A program made the translations under genes and the position numbers. From NCBI GenBank assembly GCA_024397955.1, contig CP073744.1, positions 2,429,001-2,493,000 on the forward strand: a DNA stretch of 64,000 nt, given 5' to 3'. The notes beneath the pieces were generated by a model. That model made no database searches and had not been told where the DNA came from. It saw nothing but the letters and a program-made list of their open reading frames with translations. This document shows positions 1 to 8,431 of this stretch, in pieces; position 1 is the stretch's first letter; the number at the start of each line of letters is the position of its first letter. The stretch is from a bacterium SCSIO 12696 (GTDB lineage Bacteria; Pseudomonadota; Gammaproteobacteria; Pseudomonadales; Porticoccaceae).

Positions 1-179
1 TCAATCCCGTAGCGATGGCAGCGGCAACAACGGTGCTGGGTGTGATACCTCTGATTCAGGATGTGTTCTGGGTGTCTATGGCGGTGACCATTATGGCAGG
101 TTTGGCGTTCGGTACCGTGTTGACCATGATCGTTGTGCCGGTTCTGTATGCACTGTTTTATAAAGTGAAGGCCCACTGA
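1..179 (+). CDS. RND efflux permease, C-terminal end (partial)
   Basis: Only the last 58 codons are inside the window; the frame is open from base 3. The translation begins NPVAMAAATTVLGVIPL and ends in a hydrophobic stretch, GTVLTMIVVPVLYALFYKVK. This matches the final transmembrane helices of AcrB/MexB-type resistance-nodulation-division inner-membrane pumps, which export drugs, metals or lipids using the proton gradient. The stop codon overlaps the next start by one base (TGATG), so the channel gene is probably translationally coupled to it. The substrate class cannot be told from this fragment. Confidence 0.8.
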   Translation, partial: NPVAMAAATTVLGVIPLIQDVFWVSMAVTIMAGLAFGTVLTMIVVPVLYALFYKVKAH

Positions 180-613
180 TGCTTGTTCATCAATTTGCCT
201 TGGGCTTTTTGATGATATTGCTCACGGTGGTTGTTCACGGCGTCGCTTTGGATCGGCTAATTTTTGTGCTGGAAAAATATCGGCCTTATCTTCAGCTGCC
301 TCAGAGTCCCATGTTATTGAGTAGAGCCATCCTGGTGATGGTGGTGACGATTTTCTGTGTGTTTTTATCTCACTTGGTGCAGGTCTGGGGTTGGGCGGCC
401 TGTTATCAGATATTGGGTGTGTTGCCAGACTTTGAAGCGGCGATGTATTTTTCCATGTCTGCGTTTACCACCGTGGGGTTTGGCGATATTTATCTAGATG
501 AAAGCTGGCGCTTGTTAAGCGCCTTTGAGGCGGCCAATGGGTTTATTTTGTTTGGCTGGAGCACGGCATTTATTTTTGAAGTGATGAAACATGTGTACAC
601 ACCTGAGGTGTAG
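179..613 (+). CDS. Two-helix potassium channel (Ion_trans_2 family)
   Basis: A 144-aa inner-membrane protein. Helix 1 spans about residues 5-30, a second hydrophobic segment about 48-68, and the pore loop carries TTVGFGD at residues 97-103, the K+ selectivity filter. A last helix follows at about 113-137. This is the minimal KcsA-like/Ion_trans_2 architecture, with no cytosolic RCK or cyclic-nucleotide domain, so gating input is not visible. The start overlaps the stop of the RND permease gene, suggesting one transcript. Potassium selectivity rests on the filter motif; the physiological role is unknown. Confidence 0.8.
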   Translation: MLVHQFALGFLMILLTVVVHGVALDRLIFVLEKYRPYLQLPQSPMLLSRAILVMVVTIFCVFLSHLVQVWGWAACYQILGVLPDFEAAMYFSMSAFTTVGFGDIYLDESWRLLSAFEAANGFILFGWSTAFIFEVMKHVYTPEV

Positions 614-646
614 AATGCGTGTGTATTTATTGCCAAAAGGTGTCCA

Positions 647-1561
647 GTGAAACTTTGGATAATGCTGCTTCTATTGCTGCTTGGGCCAATAGCCATGGCA
701 GGGGAAATTGCCATCACATTTGATGATGCTCCGGCGGGAGATAGTCAACTGATGACTCGTGAACAGCGAGCCGAAAAAATTATTGGCGCCTTGCAGGCCC
801 GTTCTGTTCCGGACACGATATTTTTCGTGACAACCAAGTACATCGACGCCAATGGCGATAGTACGCTTCGCCAATATGTGAATGCCGGGTTTCACTTGGC
901 AAACCACAGTCACTCTCATCGGTCGGCCAATGATATGACGGTGGAAGACTATCTGGCGGATGTTCAACATGCCAAGACTGCTTTAAAGAAGTATGACAAT
1001 GTTTTGCCATTGCACCGATTTCCTTATTTGCACTATGGCAAGCAAAGATCCGTGCGTGCCTTACAAAAAGGGCTTGATAACCTTGATTACAGCAACGGCT
1101 ATGTCACGGTTGATAACTATGAATGGTACATCAATGCGGTGCTCGCTAAAGCGGTCTCTCAAGGGAGAGAAGTTGACCTTGAAGCCATGGGCAATCTCTA
1201 TGTAGAGCTGATTTGGGAATGTATACAGTTTTATGATCGTATTGCCGTTAAGGCGCTGGGCCGATCACCTAAGCATGTATTGTTATTGCATGAAAACGAT
1301 GCGGCAGCATTGTATTTGCCCAAGTTGATCGACCACATTAAAGAGCAGGGTTGGGAAATTATTTCTCCGCAGGCCGCTTACCAAGACCCTATAGCGCACA
1401 GTTTTGATAAGTCAGGGTTTCCCAGTACAGGGCTTCATTCCCAAGGGCGAGTGGCGGCTATTGCTCATGCTCAAGGTGAAGATGCCCAGAAGCTCCGGCA
1501 CCCTTCTGAAGACACTGACTATATTGACGCATTGGTACAAAGCCGCAATATTGTTAAGTAA
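647..1561 (+). CDS. Exported polysaccharide deacetylase (NodB-type)
   Basis: 304 aa from a GTG start at 647, preceded by an AAAGG ribosome site. Residues 1-18 are a signal peptide ending AMA. The NodB-homology motifs are visible: TFDD (residues 24-27, catalytic base and metal Asp), NHSHSH around residue 88 (metal-binding H-x3-H type) and RFPY near 123. The family removes acetyl groups from chitin, xylan or peptidoglycan sugars outside the cytoplasm. The C-terminal part holds LLLHENDAAA, matching the family's last conserved His region. Substrate is not predictable. It stands alone on its strand, 33 nt after the channel gene. Confidence 0.8.
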   Translation: MKLWIMLLLLLLGPIAMAGEIAITFDDAPAGDSQLMTREQRAEKIIGALQARSVPDTIFFVTTKYIDANGDSTLRQYVNAGFHLANHSHSHRSANDMTVEDYLADVQHAKTALKKYDNVLPLHRFPYLHYGKQRSVRALQKGLDNLDYSNGYVTVDNYEWYINAVLAKAVSQGREVDLEAMGNLYVELIWECIQFYDRIAVKALGRSPKHVLLLHENDAAALYLPKLIDHIKEQGWEIISPQAAYQDPIAHSFDKSGFPSTGLHSQGRVAAIAHAQGEDAQKLRHPSEDTDYIDALVQSRNIVK

Positions 1562-1643
1562 TGTCGAATTAAAGTTCTTTCGTGGCTTTACAGGCTCCTG
1601 CTTCCCGAGAATAGTACTTTTAAAAAGTGTTTTAGGAATTGAT

Positions 1644-2015
1644 ATGAATGCACTGCTGTTGGTTGCCCATGGCAGCCGTCGCAAAGAATCCAACGACGAA
1701 GTGATGGTTTTGGCTGAGCAGTTAAAAAATGGAAATCTCAGCGAGTATGCCAGTGTCCATGGGGCTTTTTTGGAGTTGGCGGAGCCGTTGATTCCCGATG
1801 GCATCAAGCGTTGCGTGGATGGAGGGGCTACCTCTGTTGTTGTGCTGCCTTACTTTCTGAACTCAGGGCGTCATGTGGTTGAAGATATTCCCAGGATAGT
1901 GGCTGACAGTGCCCAGCAATATCCTCATGTCGATATACGGATTGCGCCGCATATTGGTGAGTCGGCACTGATGCAAGATTTGCTGATTCGCTCTGCGAAC
2001 AGCGCCTTGGATTAG
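1644..2015 (+). CDS. CbiX-like sirohydrochlorin chelatase family protein
   Basis: A 123-aa protein beginning MNALLLVAHGSRRKES, the N-terminal signature of the CbiX/SirB class-II chelatases, with the metal-binding His in AHGS. LPYFLNSGRHV around residues 69-79 is the second family signature. The length fits the short single-domain CbiX-S type, which acts as a homodimer inserting Co2+ or Fe2+ into sirohydrochlorin. I chose ATG 1644 because AGGA lies about 8 nt upstream and the protein then starts at the conserved strand. No other tetrapyrrole genes are nearby, so the metal and pathway are uncertain. Confidence 0.8.
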   Translation: MNALLLVAHGSRRKESNDEVMVLAEQLKNGNLSEYASVHGAFLELAEPLIPDGIKRCVDGGATSVVVLPYFLNSGRHVVEDIPRIVADSAQQYPHVDIRIAPHIGESALMQDLLIRSANSALD

Positions 2016-2022
2016 GGCCTAA

Positions 2023-3492
2023 TCAACCTCGTTTTCTGTAAAAACAAACCACCAGGCAGAGCATCGAAAAAGCCAGCACTGGCCAGTGGCCGATATGGGT
2101 ATAGGGTGTGTTTCCCTCGTAGGGGCTTATCTGGCTGATCAGAATGCCATCGGTAAACTGTGGTAGTTTTTTGGCAACTTTCCCGTTGCTGTTTATCAAT
2201 GCGGTAATGCCGTCGTTGGTGGCGCGAATCACCGGTTTGCCGTTTTCCAGTGCGCGCATTTGCGCCATGGCTAGGTGTTGGTGAGGTGCCAGGGTGTCGC
2301 CGAACCAGGTGTCGTTGCTAACTGTGAGAATTAAGTTGGCTTCCGGGGTGAGTTTGCGCACAAGCCCTTGGTAGGCGATTTCGTAACAGATGGCGGTGGC
2401 GATTTTGTGTTCGCCAGTGCTAATCAATGACTGGTTGGCTGTGCCCGGTGTAAATCCAGACATGGGTAAGTCAAAAAATCCCCCCAGTTTGCGCAACACT
2501 GAAGCCAGTGGTACGTACTCACCAAAGGGCACCAGATGTTGTTTGCGGTATTCGCCGCTGGCTTTGCCCAGCCCAATAACGCTGTTGTAGAACTCGTCTT
2601 TTTCAAAGTTGTATACAGGTATGCCGGTGATAAAAGCAGTATCGTTTTGTCGCGCCAGCTGATCCAGCTGACGTACCAGCGGCATCACCCGGTGTTGGAG
2701 TTCGGGGATCGCTGCTTCTGGCCAAATAACCAATTGGTTGCCCCATAAAGGTTCTGCCAGCTGTAGGTTATTGCGGATAATTCGATCCCGATAATCCAAC
2801 TGCCAGCGGTCATTTTGGGGAATATTGGGTTGTAATACGCCAATGCTGATGGGGGTGCCGGGAGTCGTCCAGTTCGCCTGTTGAAGCGCCAATCCCCCTA
2901 GCCAAAGCCCCAAGCAACTGCACAGGGCAATTATTGCAGTGCGACTGCGCTGCTTGATCATAAGAGCAGCGGTGGCTCCACAAAAGGCCACTATCCAGCT
3001 GATGCTCAATACCCCGCCAATTGGTGCCCAGCCAGCCAACCAACTGTGGATATGACCATAACCCAGATAGATCCAGGGGAAGCCGGTCAGAATCCAGCCG
3101 ATAAACCATTCCGCGACCACCCAAACAGCGGGAAAGGCGAGTAACCTCATAACCGGTTTGTTGCCCACCCAGCCAAGCAGCCAAAAGGGCAGGGCGAATA
3201 TCAATGCCAGTACAGCCACAAACAGGGCGGTGAGTAACAGGGCCGCGACAAAAGGCGTTTCGCTGTACACATTGATGCTGTTGAACACCCAGCTGGCGCC
3301 AACGGCAAATACCCCGAGGCCGTAAAGCACTGTGTGCCAGTAACTGTGTTTGCCGCTGTTATCGGTGAGCAATAACGCGAGTACGGCAGCACTGATAATG
3401 CTTGCTGGCCACCAAAAAAACGGTGCCAAAGACAGTGGCAGCAGGGCGCCAGCAAGGGGTAGGGCGATGCGGTGGAGAATGGTTGGTTTCAC
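2023..3492 (-). CDS. lnt: Apolipoprotein N-acyltransferase
   Basis: 489 aa from a GTG start. The N-terminal half is a block of transmembrane helices; the C-terminal half is a nitrilase-fold domain. The catalytic triad motifs are visible: WPEAAIPE (Glu), KQHLVPFGEYVPL (Lys) and TAICYEIAY (Cys). The enzyme adds the third acyl chain to the N-terminal cysteine of lipoproteins in the inner membrane, the last step of lipoprotein maturation. It is the last gene of the conserved ybeZ-ybeY-ybeX-lnt run, all on the minus strand. Many lipoproteins in this window would be its substrates. Confidence 0.95.
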   Translation of the reverse strand: MKPTILHRIALPLAGALLPLSLAPFFWWPASIISAAVLALLLTDNSGKHSYWHTVLYGLGVFAVGASWVFNSINVYSETPFVAALLLTALFVAVLALIFALPFWLLGWVGNKPVMRLLAFPAVWVVAEWFIGWILTGFPWIYLGYGHIHSWLAGWAPIGGVLSISWIVAFCGATAALMIKQRSRTAIIALCSCLGLWLGGLALQQANWTTPGTPISIGVLQPNIPQNDRWQLDYRDRIIRNNLQLAEPLWGNQLVIWPEAAIPELQHRVMPLVRQLDQLARQNDTAFITGIPVYNFEKDEFYNSVIGLGKASGEYRKQHLVPFGEYVPLASVLRKLGGFFDLPMSGFTPGTANQSLISTGEHKIATAICYEIAYQGLVRKLTPEANLILTVSNDTWFGDTLAPHQHLAMAQMRALENGKPVIRATNDGITALINSNGKVAKKLPQFTDGILISQISPYEGNTPYTHIGHWPVLAFSMLCLVVCFYRKRG

Positions 3493-3524
3493 GGCGTTTT
3501 TCAGGAAAGTCGTTTAAGTTCGCC

Positions 3525-3570
3525 GTTGCGAGCAACCTTTCTTCATTTAAGGGAGGCTACTCGCGATGAC
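3525..3570. repeat. Degenerate short REP-like palindrome
   Basis: Lies between lnt and ybeX. It reads GTTGCGAGCAACCTT at one end and CTCGCGATGAC at the other, a shortened relative of the longer repeat at 23234-23331, which has the same GCAACCTT and GAGGCT internal words. Likely an intergenic extragenic palindrome that can fold in RNA. Confidence 0.55.
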
Positions 3571-3587
3571 GTCGTGTCAGTAGCGGC

Positions 3588-4427
3588 TCAGCTGGCGGAT
3601 AACTCCAGCAAGTGAATACGGCGGCCATCGCCTTTGACCACCGAGAAGGTGAGCCCGTTAACTTGCACTTGCTCACCAATTTGCGGCAGGCGGCCAAATG
3701 CCTGCATCACAATGCCGCCGATGGTGTCGTATTCTTCTTCGTCCATTTCGGCATCGAAACGCTCATTAAATTCTTCGATGGGCGTCAACGCTTCTACCAG
3801 GAAGGTGCCATCTTTTTGTGGGCGGATTTGTTCTTCTTCTTCCTCGTCGGTTTCATCCTCGATCTCACCGACAATCTCTTCCAGCACGTCTTCGATGGTC
3901 ACTAGCCCGGATACACTGCCGTATTCGTCCACCACAATGGCCATGTGGTAGCGCTGTTCGCGGAACTCCCGCAGCAATACATTGAGGCGCTTGCTCTCTG
4001 GAACAATTTCCGCTGGGCGCACCAGCTCCGCCATGTCAAAGTCATCGGTGCCTTTCAGCACCAGGGGCAGCAGTTCTTTGGCCAGCAAAATGCCCTTGAT
4101 GTCGTCTTGGGAGTCGCCCACCACTGGAAAACGGGAGTGGCCGCTTTCAATCACCAATGGCAGAAACTCTTCCGGCTTTTGCTCGTATTCGATGGCCACC
4201 ATTTGCGAACGCTGAATCATAATGTCGCGCACTTGCTGCTCGGAAACTTCCAGCGCACCTTCAATGATCTCCAACGCCTCGCTGTCGATAATCTGGTTGT
4301 TGTGCGCCTCCCGCAGTACTTCCAGTAGCTCTTCGCGGGTCTCCAGGTCAGATGAAAAAGCTTGGGTCAGCTTGTCCAGCCAGGATTTGTTGTCCTGCTG
4401 GCTGCCGTTGTCGCTTTCGTCGCTCAT
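3588..4427 (-). CDS. ybeX: CorC/YbeX-type CBS-pair transporter-associated protein
   Basis: 279 aa with no transmembrane helices. Residues about 60-185 form two CBS domains ([11 protein letters not shown] start, [25 protein letters not shown] end), followed by an acidic linker ([10 protein letters not shown]) and a C-terminal CorC_HlyC domain. E. coli YbeX/CorC is linked to Mg2+/Co2+ efflux and more recently to ribosome maintenance. Position between ybeY and lnt is the standard gammaproteobacterial order. A second CBS-containing relative, at the right edge of the window, belongs to the membrane-bound CNNM branch. Confidence 0.93.
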   Translation of the reverse strand: MSDESDNGSQQDNKSWLDKLTQAFSSDLETREELLEVLREAHNNQIIDSEALEIIEGALEVSEQQVRDIMIQRSQMVAIEYEQKPEEFLPLVIESGHSRFPVVGDSQDDIKGILLAKELLPLVLKGTDDFDMAELVRPAEIVPESKRLNVLLREFREQRYHMAIVVDEYGSVSGLVTIEDVLEEIVGEIEDETDEEEEEQIRPQKDGTFLVEALTPIEEFNERFDAEMDEEEYDTIGGIVMQAFGRLPQIGEQVQVNGLTFSVVKGDGRRIHLLELSAS

Positions 4428-4453
4428 GTTGTGGCGGGTCTCTTGGTTAACAG

Positions 4454-4936
4454 TTAATGGGTTGTGTGATTGGGCTCGTAGGGTTCATCGAACCCGAGGC
4501 CAATAAGGATGCGGCTTTCAAGGGCTTCCATGGCTTCAGCGTCGGCATCGTCAATATGGTCGTATCCCAGCAAGTGTAAAGTGCCGTGCACGACCATGTG
4601 AGCCCAATGGGCAGCGGCGGTTTTGCCTTGCTCGCTGGCTTCCCGTTCCACCACCGGCGTGCAAATGGCCAGATCTCCCAACAGTGGCAGCTGCAATTCT
4701 GCAGGCAGTTGCGATGGGAATGAGAGTACGTTGGTGGGTTTGTTTTGATTGCGATAACGCTGGTTGAGCGCCTGGCTCTCGGTTTCGTCTACCAGGCGCA
4801 GTGACAGCTCCACATCGTTGCGTTGCTCACTGTCAGGGAGCGCGGCAAAAGCGGCAGTCAACCAGCGTCGTATGTCGGGTTCGTCGGGCACGTCGTCGTT
4901 GCCGCAGGCGTTCTCGATGTCGATAACCAGGTTCAT
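4454..4936 (-). CDS. ybeY: Endoribonuclease YbeY (16S rRNA maturation)
   Basis: 160 aa starting MNLVIDIENACG. The zinc-binding motif HGTLHLLGYDH (H-x3-H-x5-H) sits near residues 123-133, as expected. YbeY trims the 3' end of 16S rRNA and takes part in 70S quality control. The frame is open further upstream, but ATG 4936 is chosen because it overlaps the ybeZ stop (ATGA), implying translational coupling, and matches the family N-terminus. Confidence 0.94.
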   Translation of the reverse strand: MNLVIDIENACGNDDVPDEPDIRRWLTAAFAALPDSEQRNDVELSLRLVDETESQALNQRYRNQNKPTNVLSFPSQLPAELQLPLLGDLAICTPVVEREASEQGKTAAAHWAHMVVHGTLHLLGYDHIDDADAEAMEALESRILIGLGFDEPYEPNHTTH

Positions 4937-5973
4937 TGGCGCTTGTCGGCTTCGCTGTCTTCGTGGGCCTCGTACGCTTCCACAATCCGCGCTACCAACG
5001 GGTGGCGGACCACGTCTTTGGGCTGGAAGTAGGTAAAGCTGATGGCGTCCACATCTTTGAGTACATCGCACACGTGTACCAGACCGGACTTGGTGCCCCG
5101 GGGCAGGTCGATCTGGCTGGTATCCCCGGTAATCACCGCAGTGGAGCCAAAACCAATGCGAGTGAGGAACATCTTCATTTGCTCGCGGGTGGTGTTCTGG
5201 CTTTCGTCGAGAATAATAAACGAGCCATTGAGCGTGCGGCCGCGCATATAGGCCAGCGGGGCAATTTCAATCACGTTGCGCTCAATCAGTTTTTCTACGG
5301 TATCGAAGCCCAGCATTTCGTAAAGGGCGTCGTACAGTGGGCGCAAGTATGGGTCTACTTTTTGCGACAGGTCTCCCGGCAAAAAGCCCAGTTTTTCGCC
5401 CGCCTCTACCGCTGGGCGCACCAGCAGAATCCGTTCTATCTCGTCCCGCAACAGTGCTTCTACCGCACAGGCAACCGCCAGATAGGTTTTGCCGGTGCCC
5501 GCCGGGCCAATACCAAAGTTGATGTCGTGGTTTTGGATGGCGCGCACGTAACCCTGCTGGTTGCCACCTCGGGGTTTGATGTTGGCCTTTTTGGTGCGAA
5601 TCAGGGTAAAGCGTTCGACGTTGTCGTCATTCTCCTGATTGGGGGTGGTTTTGCTCATGGTTTTTTTGTTTCCGTGCCCGACGCTTTGCAAGGTGTGTTG
5701 CAACGACAGGTGAATGGCCTCTGGAGTGAGTTCGTGGCCGCTGGTGGCCTCCTGGTACAACGTGCGCAAAAGCTCGCTGGCGGCCTCGGTGTTGTCCGGG
5801 GCGCCGTAGAGGGCAAATACGTTGCCGCGGCTGTGAATCTGAATGTTCAGCCGTTGCTCGATTTGGCGAAGGTGTGCATCGAATTGCCCGCAGAGGGATG
5901 CCAGGTGTCTGGCGTCGTTGGGTTCCAGGGTGATGGTGTGGGTGGCACTTGTGTTCAAACTGGTCGTGTTCAA
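4933..5973 (-). CDS. ybeZ: PhoH-like ATPase YbeZ
   Basis: 346 aa. Walker A is GIGPAGTGKTYLA around residues 156-168 and the Walker B region FIILDESQN lies near 250. This is the PhoH family, a P-loop ATPase that works with YbeY on rRNA or ribosome maintenance. No ATG fits the N-terminus: the frame opens just after a TAG and the first usable codons are TTG at 5973 and TTG at 5958, so the exact start is uncertain. It is the first gene of ybeZ-ybeY-ybeX-lnt. Confidence 0.92.
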   Translation of the reverse strand: MNTTSLNTSATHTITLEPNDARHLASLCGQFDAHLRQIEQRLNIQIHSRGNVFALYGAPDNTEAASELLRTLYQEATSGHELTPEAIHLSLQHTLQSVGHGNKKTMSKTTPNQENDDNVERFTLIRTKKANIKPRGGNQQGYVRAIQNHDINFGIGPAGTGKTYLAVACAVEALLRDEIERILLVRPAVEAGEKLGFLPGDLSQKVDPYLRPLYDALYEMLGFDTVEKLIERNVIEIAPLAYMRGRTLNGSFIILDESQNTTREQMKMFLTRIGFGSTAVITGDTSQIDLPRGTKSGLVHVCDVLKDVDAISFTYFQPKDVVRHPLVARIVEAYEAHEDSEADKRQ

Positions 5974-6059
5974 GCTGTTGCTTTGGGGCCTTTGACTGTG
6001 CGTAGGCCTCTAGCATATCGCCTTTGCGAAGCTTGGCAAAGGGGTGTTGTCACCGTTTG

Positions 6060-6524
6060 TCATTTGCCTGCTTCCGGCAGACTCCAACTTTTCCATTGCT
6101 GGTAAATCAATGAGGTTTCGATATGGGCCACTTCCGGGCGTTCGGTAAAGCCCGACAGCACAAAATCCCGCAGATGGTCAGTGCTCGTTACCCATACTTG
6201 CACCTGAAAGTCGCTGGCCCCGCTGGTGTGTAAAACACTAACTACTTCAGGCAGTTGCAGCAGGTGTTGGCGGAAGGAGTCCACATCCTGGCGAGAATGG
6301 CGGTGGAGTTTGACCGCCACCAGCGCCTGGATTTCACCCCCGGCTACTTGTGTGTTCAGCTCTGCATGGTAGCCCTGAATAACGCCGCTGGCGCGCAGGT
6401 GGCGCACCCGAGCCAGGCAAGAGGAGGGGGCCAGGCCCACAGCTGTCGCCAGCTCTTTATTGGATATCCGCGCATTCTTCCGCAAGTGCTGCAGAATTTC
6501 GAAGTCAGTTCGGTCAATTGCCAT
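6060..6524 (-). CDS. Lrp/AsnC-family transcriptional regulator
   Basis: 154 aa: an N-terminal winged HTH (TDFEILQHLRKNARISNKEL, residues about 6-25, with the rest to 60) and a C-terminal RAM/ligand-binding domain. It is divergent from the PLP enzyme gene at 6628, with a 103-nt gap that contains a perfect 17-bp palindrome. It therefore probably senses an amino acid related to that enzyme's substrate and controls the pair. It sits between miaB and ybeZ, genes that are normally neighbours. Confidence 0.88.
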   Translation of the reverse strand: MAIDRTDFEILQHLRKNARISNKELATAVGLAPSSCLARVRHLRASGVIQGYHAELNTQVAGGEIQALVAVKLHRHSRQDVDSFRQHLLQLPEVVSVLHTSGASDFQVQVWVTSTDHLRDFVLSGFTERPEVAHIETSLIYQQWKSWSLPEAGK

Positions 6525-6543
6525 ATTTGGTTTATTTTTCGAA

Positions 6544-6560
6544 TTTAATTCGGAATTAAA
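6544..6560. promoter_or_regulatory. Perfect palindrome, candidate AsnC-type operator
   Basis: TTTAATTC-G-GAATTAAA, 8-bp arms around one base, 20 nt from the regulator start and 68 nt from the lyase start. Lrp-family sites are AT-rich imperfect palindromes of about 15 bp, which this fits. Function is inferred from position. Confidence 0.5.
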
Positions 6561-6627
6561 AATAGTAATCCGACAAATACTAATATGAAGAGACGTTTTT
6601 TTGAACTAAGTTGTATAGAGGCTTGCT

Positions 6628-8382
6628 ATGAATAACATGACTTTCCCGATGGATCGAGCCCGTGCGCTTTCGCCTGTGCGCAATAGCAGCAGCGCCATTG
6701 ACCTGAATGGCTTGGTGGTGGAGCAACTGGCACACTTTAATATTGACGCCAATAGTGAGCTGGGGCGCAGCCTGGCGGATATTGCCCAAAGCCTTTACCT
6801 TTGCCAGGGCGGCGTTGACGATATATGGCAGCTGGCTCAAAGCCATATGCGCGACCTGGACCGCAGCGATCGCATTGCCCTGTTCAATGCCAAAAAATTC
6901 CTCTCATTTCAAATTGCCAAGATTCTCGACAGTTTTCAGAACAGCTTTCGGAAGAGCTACCAGCATTTGGGGGAGAGTGGCGCCACTCAGGCGGCGCGCT
7001 GTGCGTACCCGATTTTCGATAATGTGACGGCGCTGTTTTCTGCCACCCCAGTTATTGCTCGCACCGCCACCTACACCTTTGCCTGCGCCGACTGGATTGC
7101 CGATGCCTTTGAGGGCAAAGAATTTATGCTGCAAATTTACTCGCGACTGCTCAACCCCACCTCCATCGCGCTGGCCAACCATATAGTCGACCTGGAGTGC
7201 GGCCCTGAGGCCGGTGAGTACATGGCCTGGAATTACAACAGCGGTATGGCGGCCATCGACGGCACGTTGTCCCATGTGCTGGGCCATGAAGACGTGTTGA
7301 TTGCCAGCCGCAATATTTACGGCGGTGCCCACCAGTTGATTCACGACTGGTTTGCCAAGCCGTCTAACCTGAATATCGGCGTGGCCCAGTACGATGGCTT
7401 TGGTGTGGACGACTTTATGGCCTGCTGGCGGCAGGCGAAACAGCAGTACGCCAAGCGCCTGGACAACGGTAAACAGGCTTATCTGTATATCGAATCACCC
7501 TGCAACCCCCACGGCTACGTGCTGGACGTGCCCGCCCTGTGCAAGGCGGCCCACGCCGAAGGGTTGCGTGTGATTCTCGATGCCACCGTGGGCACGCCGG
7601 TATTGCAGCAGCCGCTGCGCCACCCAGACCTGGATTGCCGTCCGGATTTTATGATTCACAGTTACACCAAGGATTTGACCGGCACCGGCTCGGTGATTGC
7701 CGGTGGTGTGATCGCCCGCAACGAGGATATGTTTATTCCCAAGGGAATGCCCGGCTGGGAAAACACCATGTTCTGGAACGTGTACTACATCAAGGGCGCG
7801 TTTTTGTCGGCGGATTCCGCGTTTGAAGTGTTGCAGGGTATGCGCACCCTCAATCTGCGGGTGATCAACAAAGCCATTAACACCGAGATTCTGGCCAACT
7901 ACTTTGCCGCTCACCCGGATATTCGGGTGAATTGCCACGCCGTTCCCGGTAACGAAAATTATGAGTTGAAAGAGCAGCACCTTAAGCACGGTTTGCCCGC
8001 GCCGCTGTTTACCTTTGATATGGGCAGCATTCCCAAAGACTGCTTCCAACGCTTTTTTGATGCCTTGGAGCCCGCCTATTCCCACCAGATCAGCCTTGGC
8101 CAGACCAATACCATCGTTAGCTGCCCCGGTTTGACCACTCATTCAGAATTGAGCGAAGAAGACCAGAAAAAGGGCGGTATTTATCCGACCACCGTGCGTA
8201 TCTCCCTGGGTTGCGAAAACCCCAAGGACTTGATCGTTCACTTTGCCGAAGCGGCCAAGCTGGCCATTGATCCGGTAGTGCCTGGGTTCAGTGAGCAGTT
8301 GATGGGGGAGCGCGAGGTGAATCGGTTGATTACCGAAACCTACATAAAGCGTCACCAGCTGTACGTGGAGTCGTTGTTGTAA
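6628..8382 (+). CDS. PLP-dependent Cys/Met metabolism-family enzyme
   Basis: 584 aa from ATG 6628 with AGAGG upstream. The central part resembles cystathionine gamma-synthase/methionine gamma-lyase enzymes: YIESPCNPHGYVLDV, then ILDATVGTPVLQQPL and HSYTKDLTGTGSV, whose Lys (about residue 348) should form the Schiff base with PLP. It is much longer than the usual 390-430 aa, with about 150 extra N-terminal residues of unknown role. The family cleaves or exchanges groups on the gamma or beta carbon of sulfur amino acids; the reaction here is not predictable. The AsnC regulator at 6060 is its probable controller. Confidence 0.8.
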   Translation: MNNMTFPMDRARALSPVRNSSSAIDLNGLVVEQLAHFNIDANSELGRSLADIAQSLYLCQGGVDDIWQLAQSHMRDLDRSDRIALFNAKKFLSFQIAKILDSFQNSFRKSYQHLGESGATQAARCAYPIFDNVTALFSATPVIARTATYTFACADWIADAFEGKEFMLQIYSRLLNPTSIALANHIVDLECGPEAGEYMAWNYNSGMAAIDGTLSHVLGHEDVLIASRNIYGGAHQLIHDWFAKPSNLNIGVAQYDGFGVDDFMACWRQAKQQYAKRLDNGKQAYLYIESPCNPHGYVLDVPALCKAAHAEGLRVILDATVGTPVLQQPLRHPDLDCRPDFMIHSYTKDLTGTGSVIAGGVIARNEDMFIPKGMPGWENTMFWNVYYIKGAFLSADSAFEVLQGMRTLNLRVINKAINTEILANYFAAHPDIRVNCHAVPGNENYELKEQHLKHGLPAPLFTFDMGSIPKDCFQRFFDALEPAYSHQISLGQTNTIVSCPGLTTHSELSEEDQKKGGIYPTTVRISLGCENPKDLIVHFAEAAKLAIDPVVPGFSEQLMGEREVNRLITETYIKRHQLYVESLL

Positions 8383-8393
8383 TTCTCCACATC

Positions 8394-8423
8394 CCGCCAT
8401 TCCCGCCTTCGCGGGAATGGCGG
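8394..8423. repeat. REP-like hairpin between convergent genes
   Basis: Perfect 13-bp inverted repeat CCGCCATTCCCGC / GCGGGAATGGCGG with a CTTC loop. It lies between the 3' ends of the PLP-enzyme gene and miaB. There is no T-run, so it is more an extragenic palindrome than a classical terminator. A relative lies at 23951-23972. Confidence 0.75.
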
Positions 8424-8431
8424 CAGCGATG

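Noticed and set aside
4936..6105. 389-codon plus-strand frame across ybeZ
   Set aside because: Antisense to the conserved YbeZ protein; no motif of its own.
8394..8423. Rho-independent terminator for miaB
   Set aside because: The hairpin is strong but has no T-run on either strand; called as a repeat instead.
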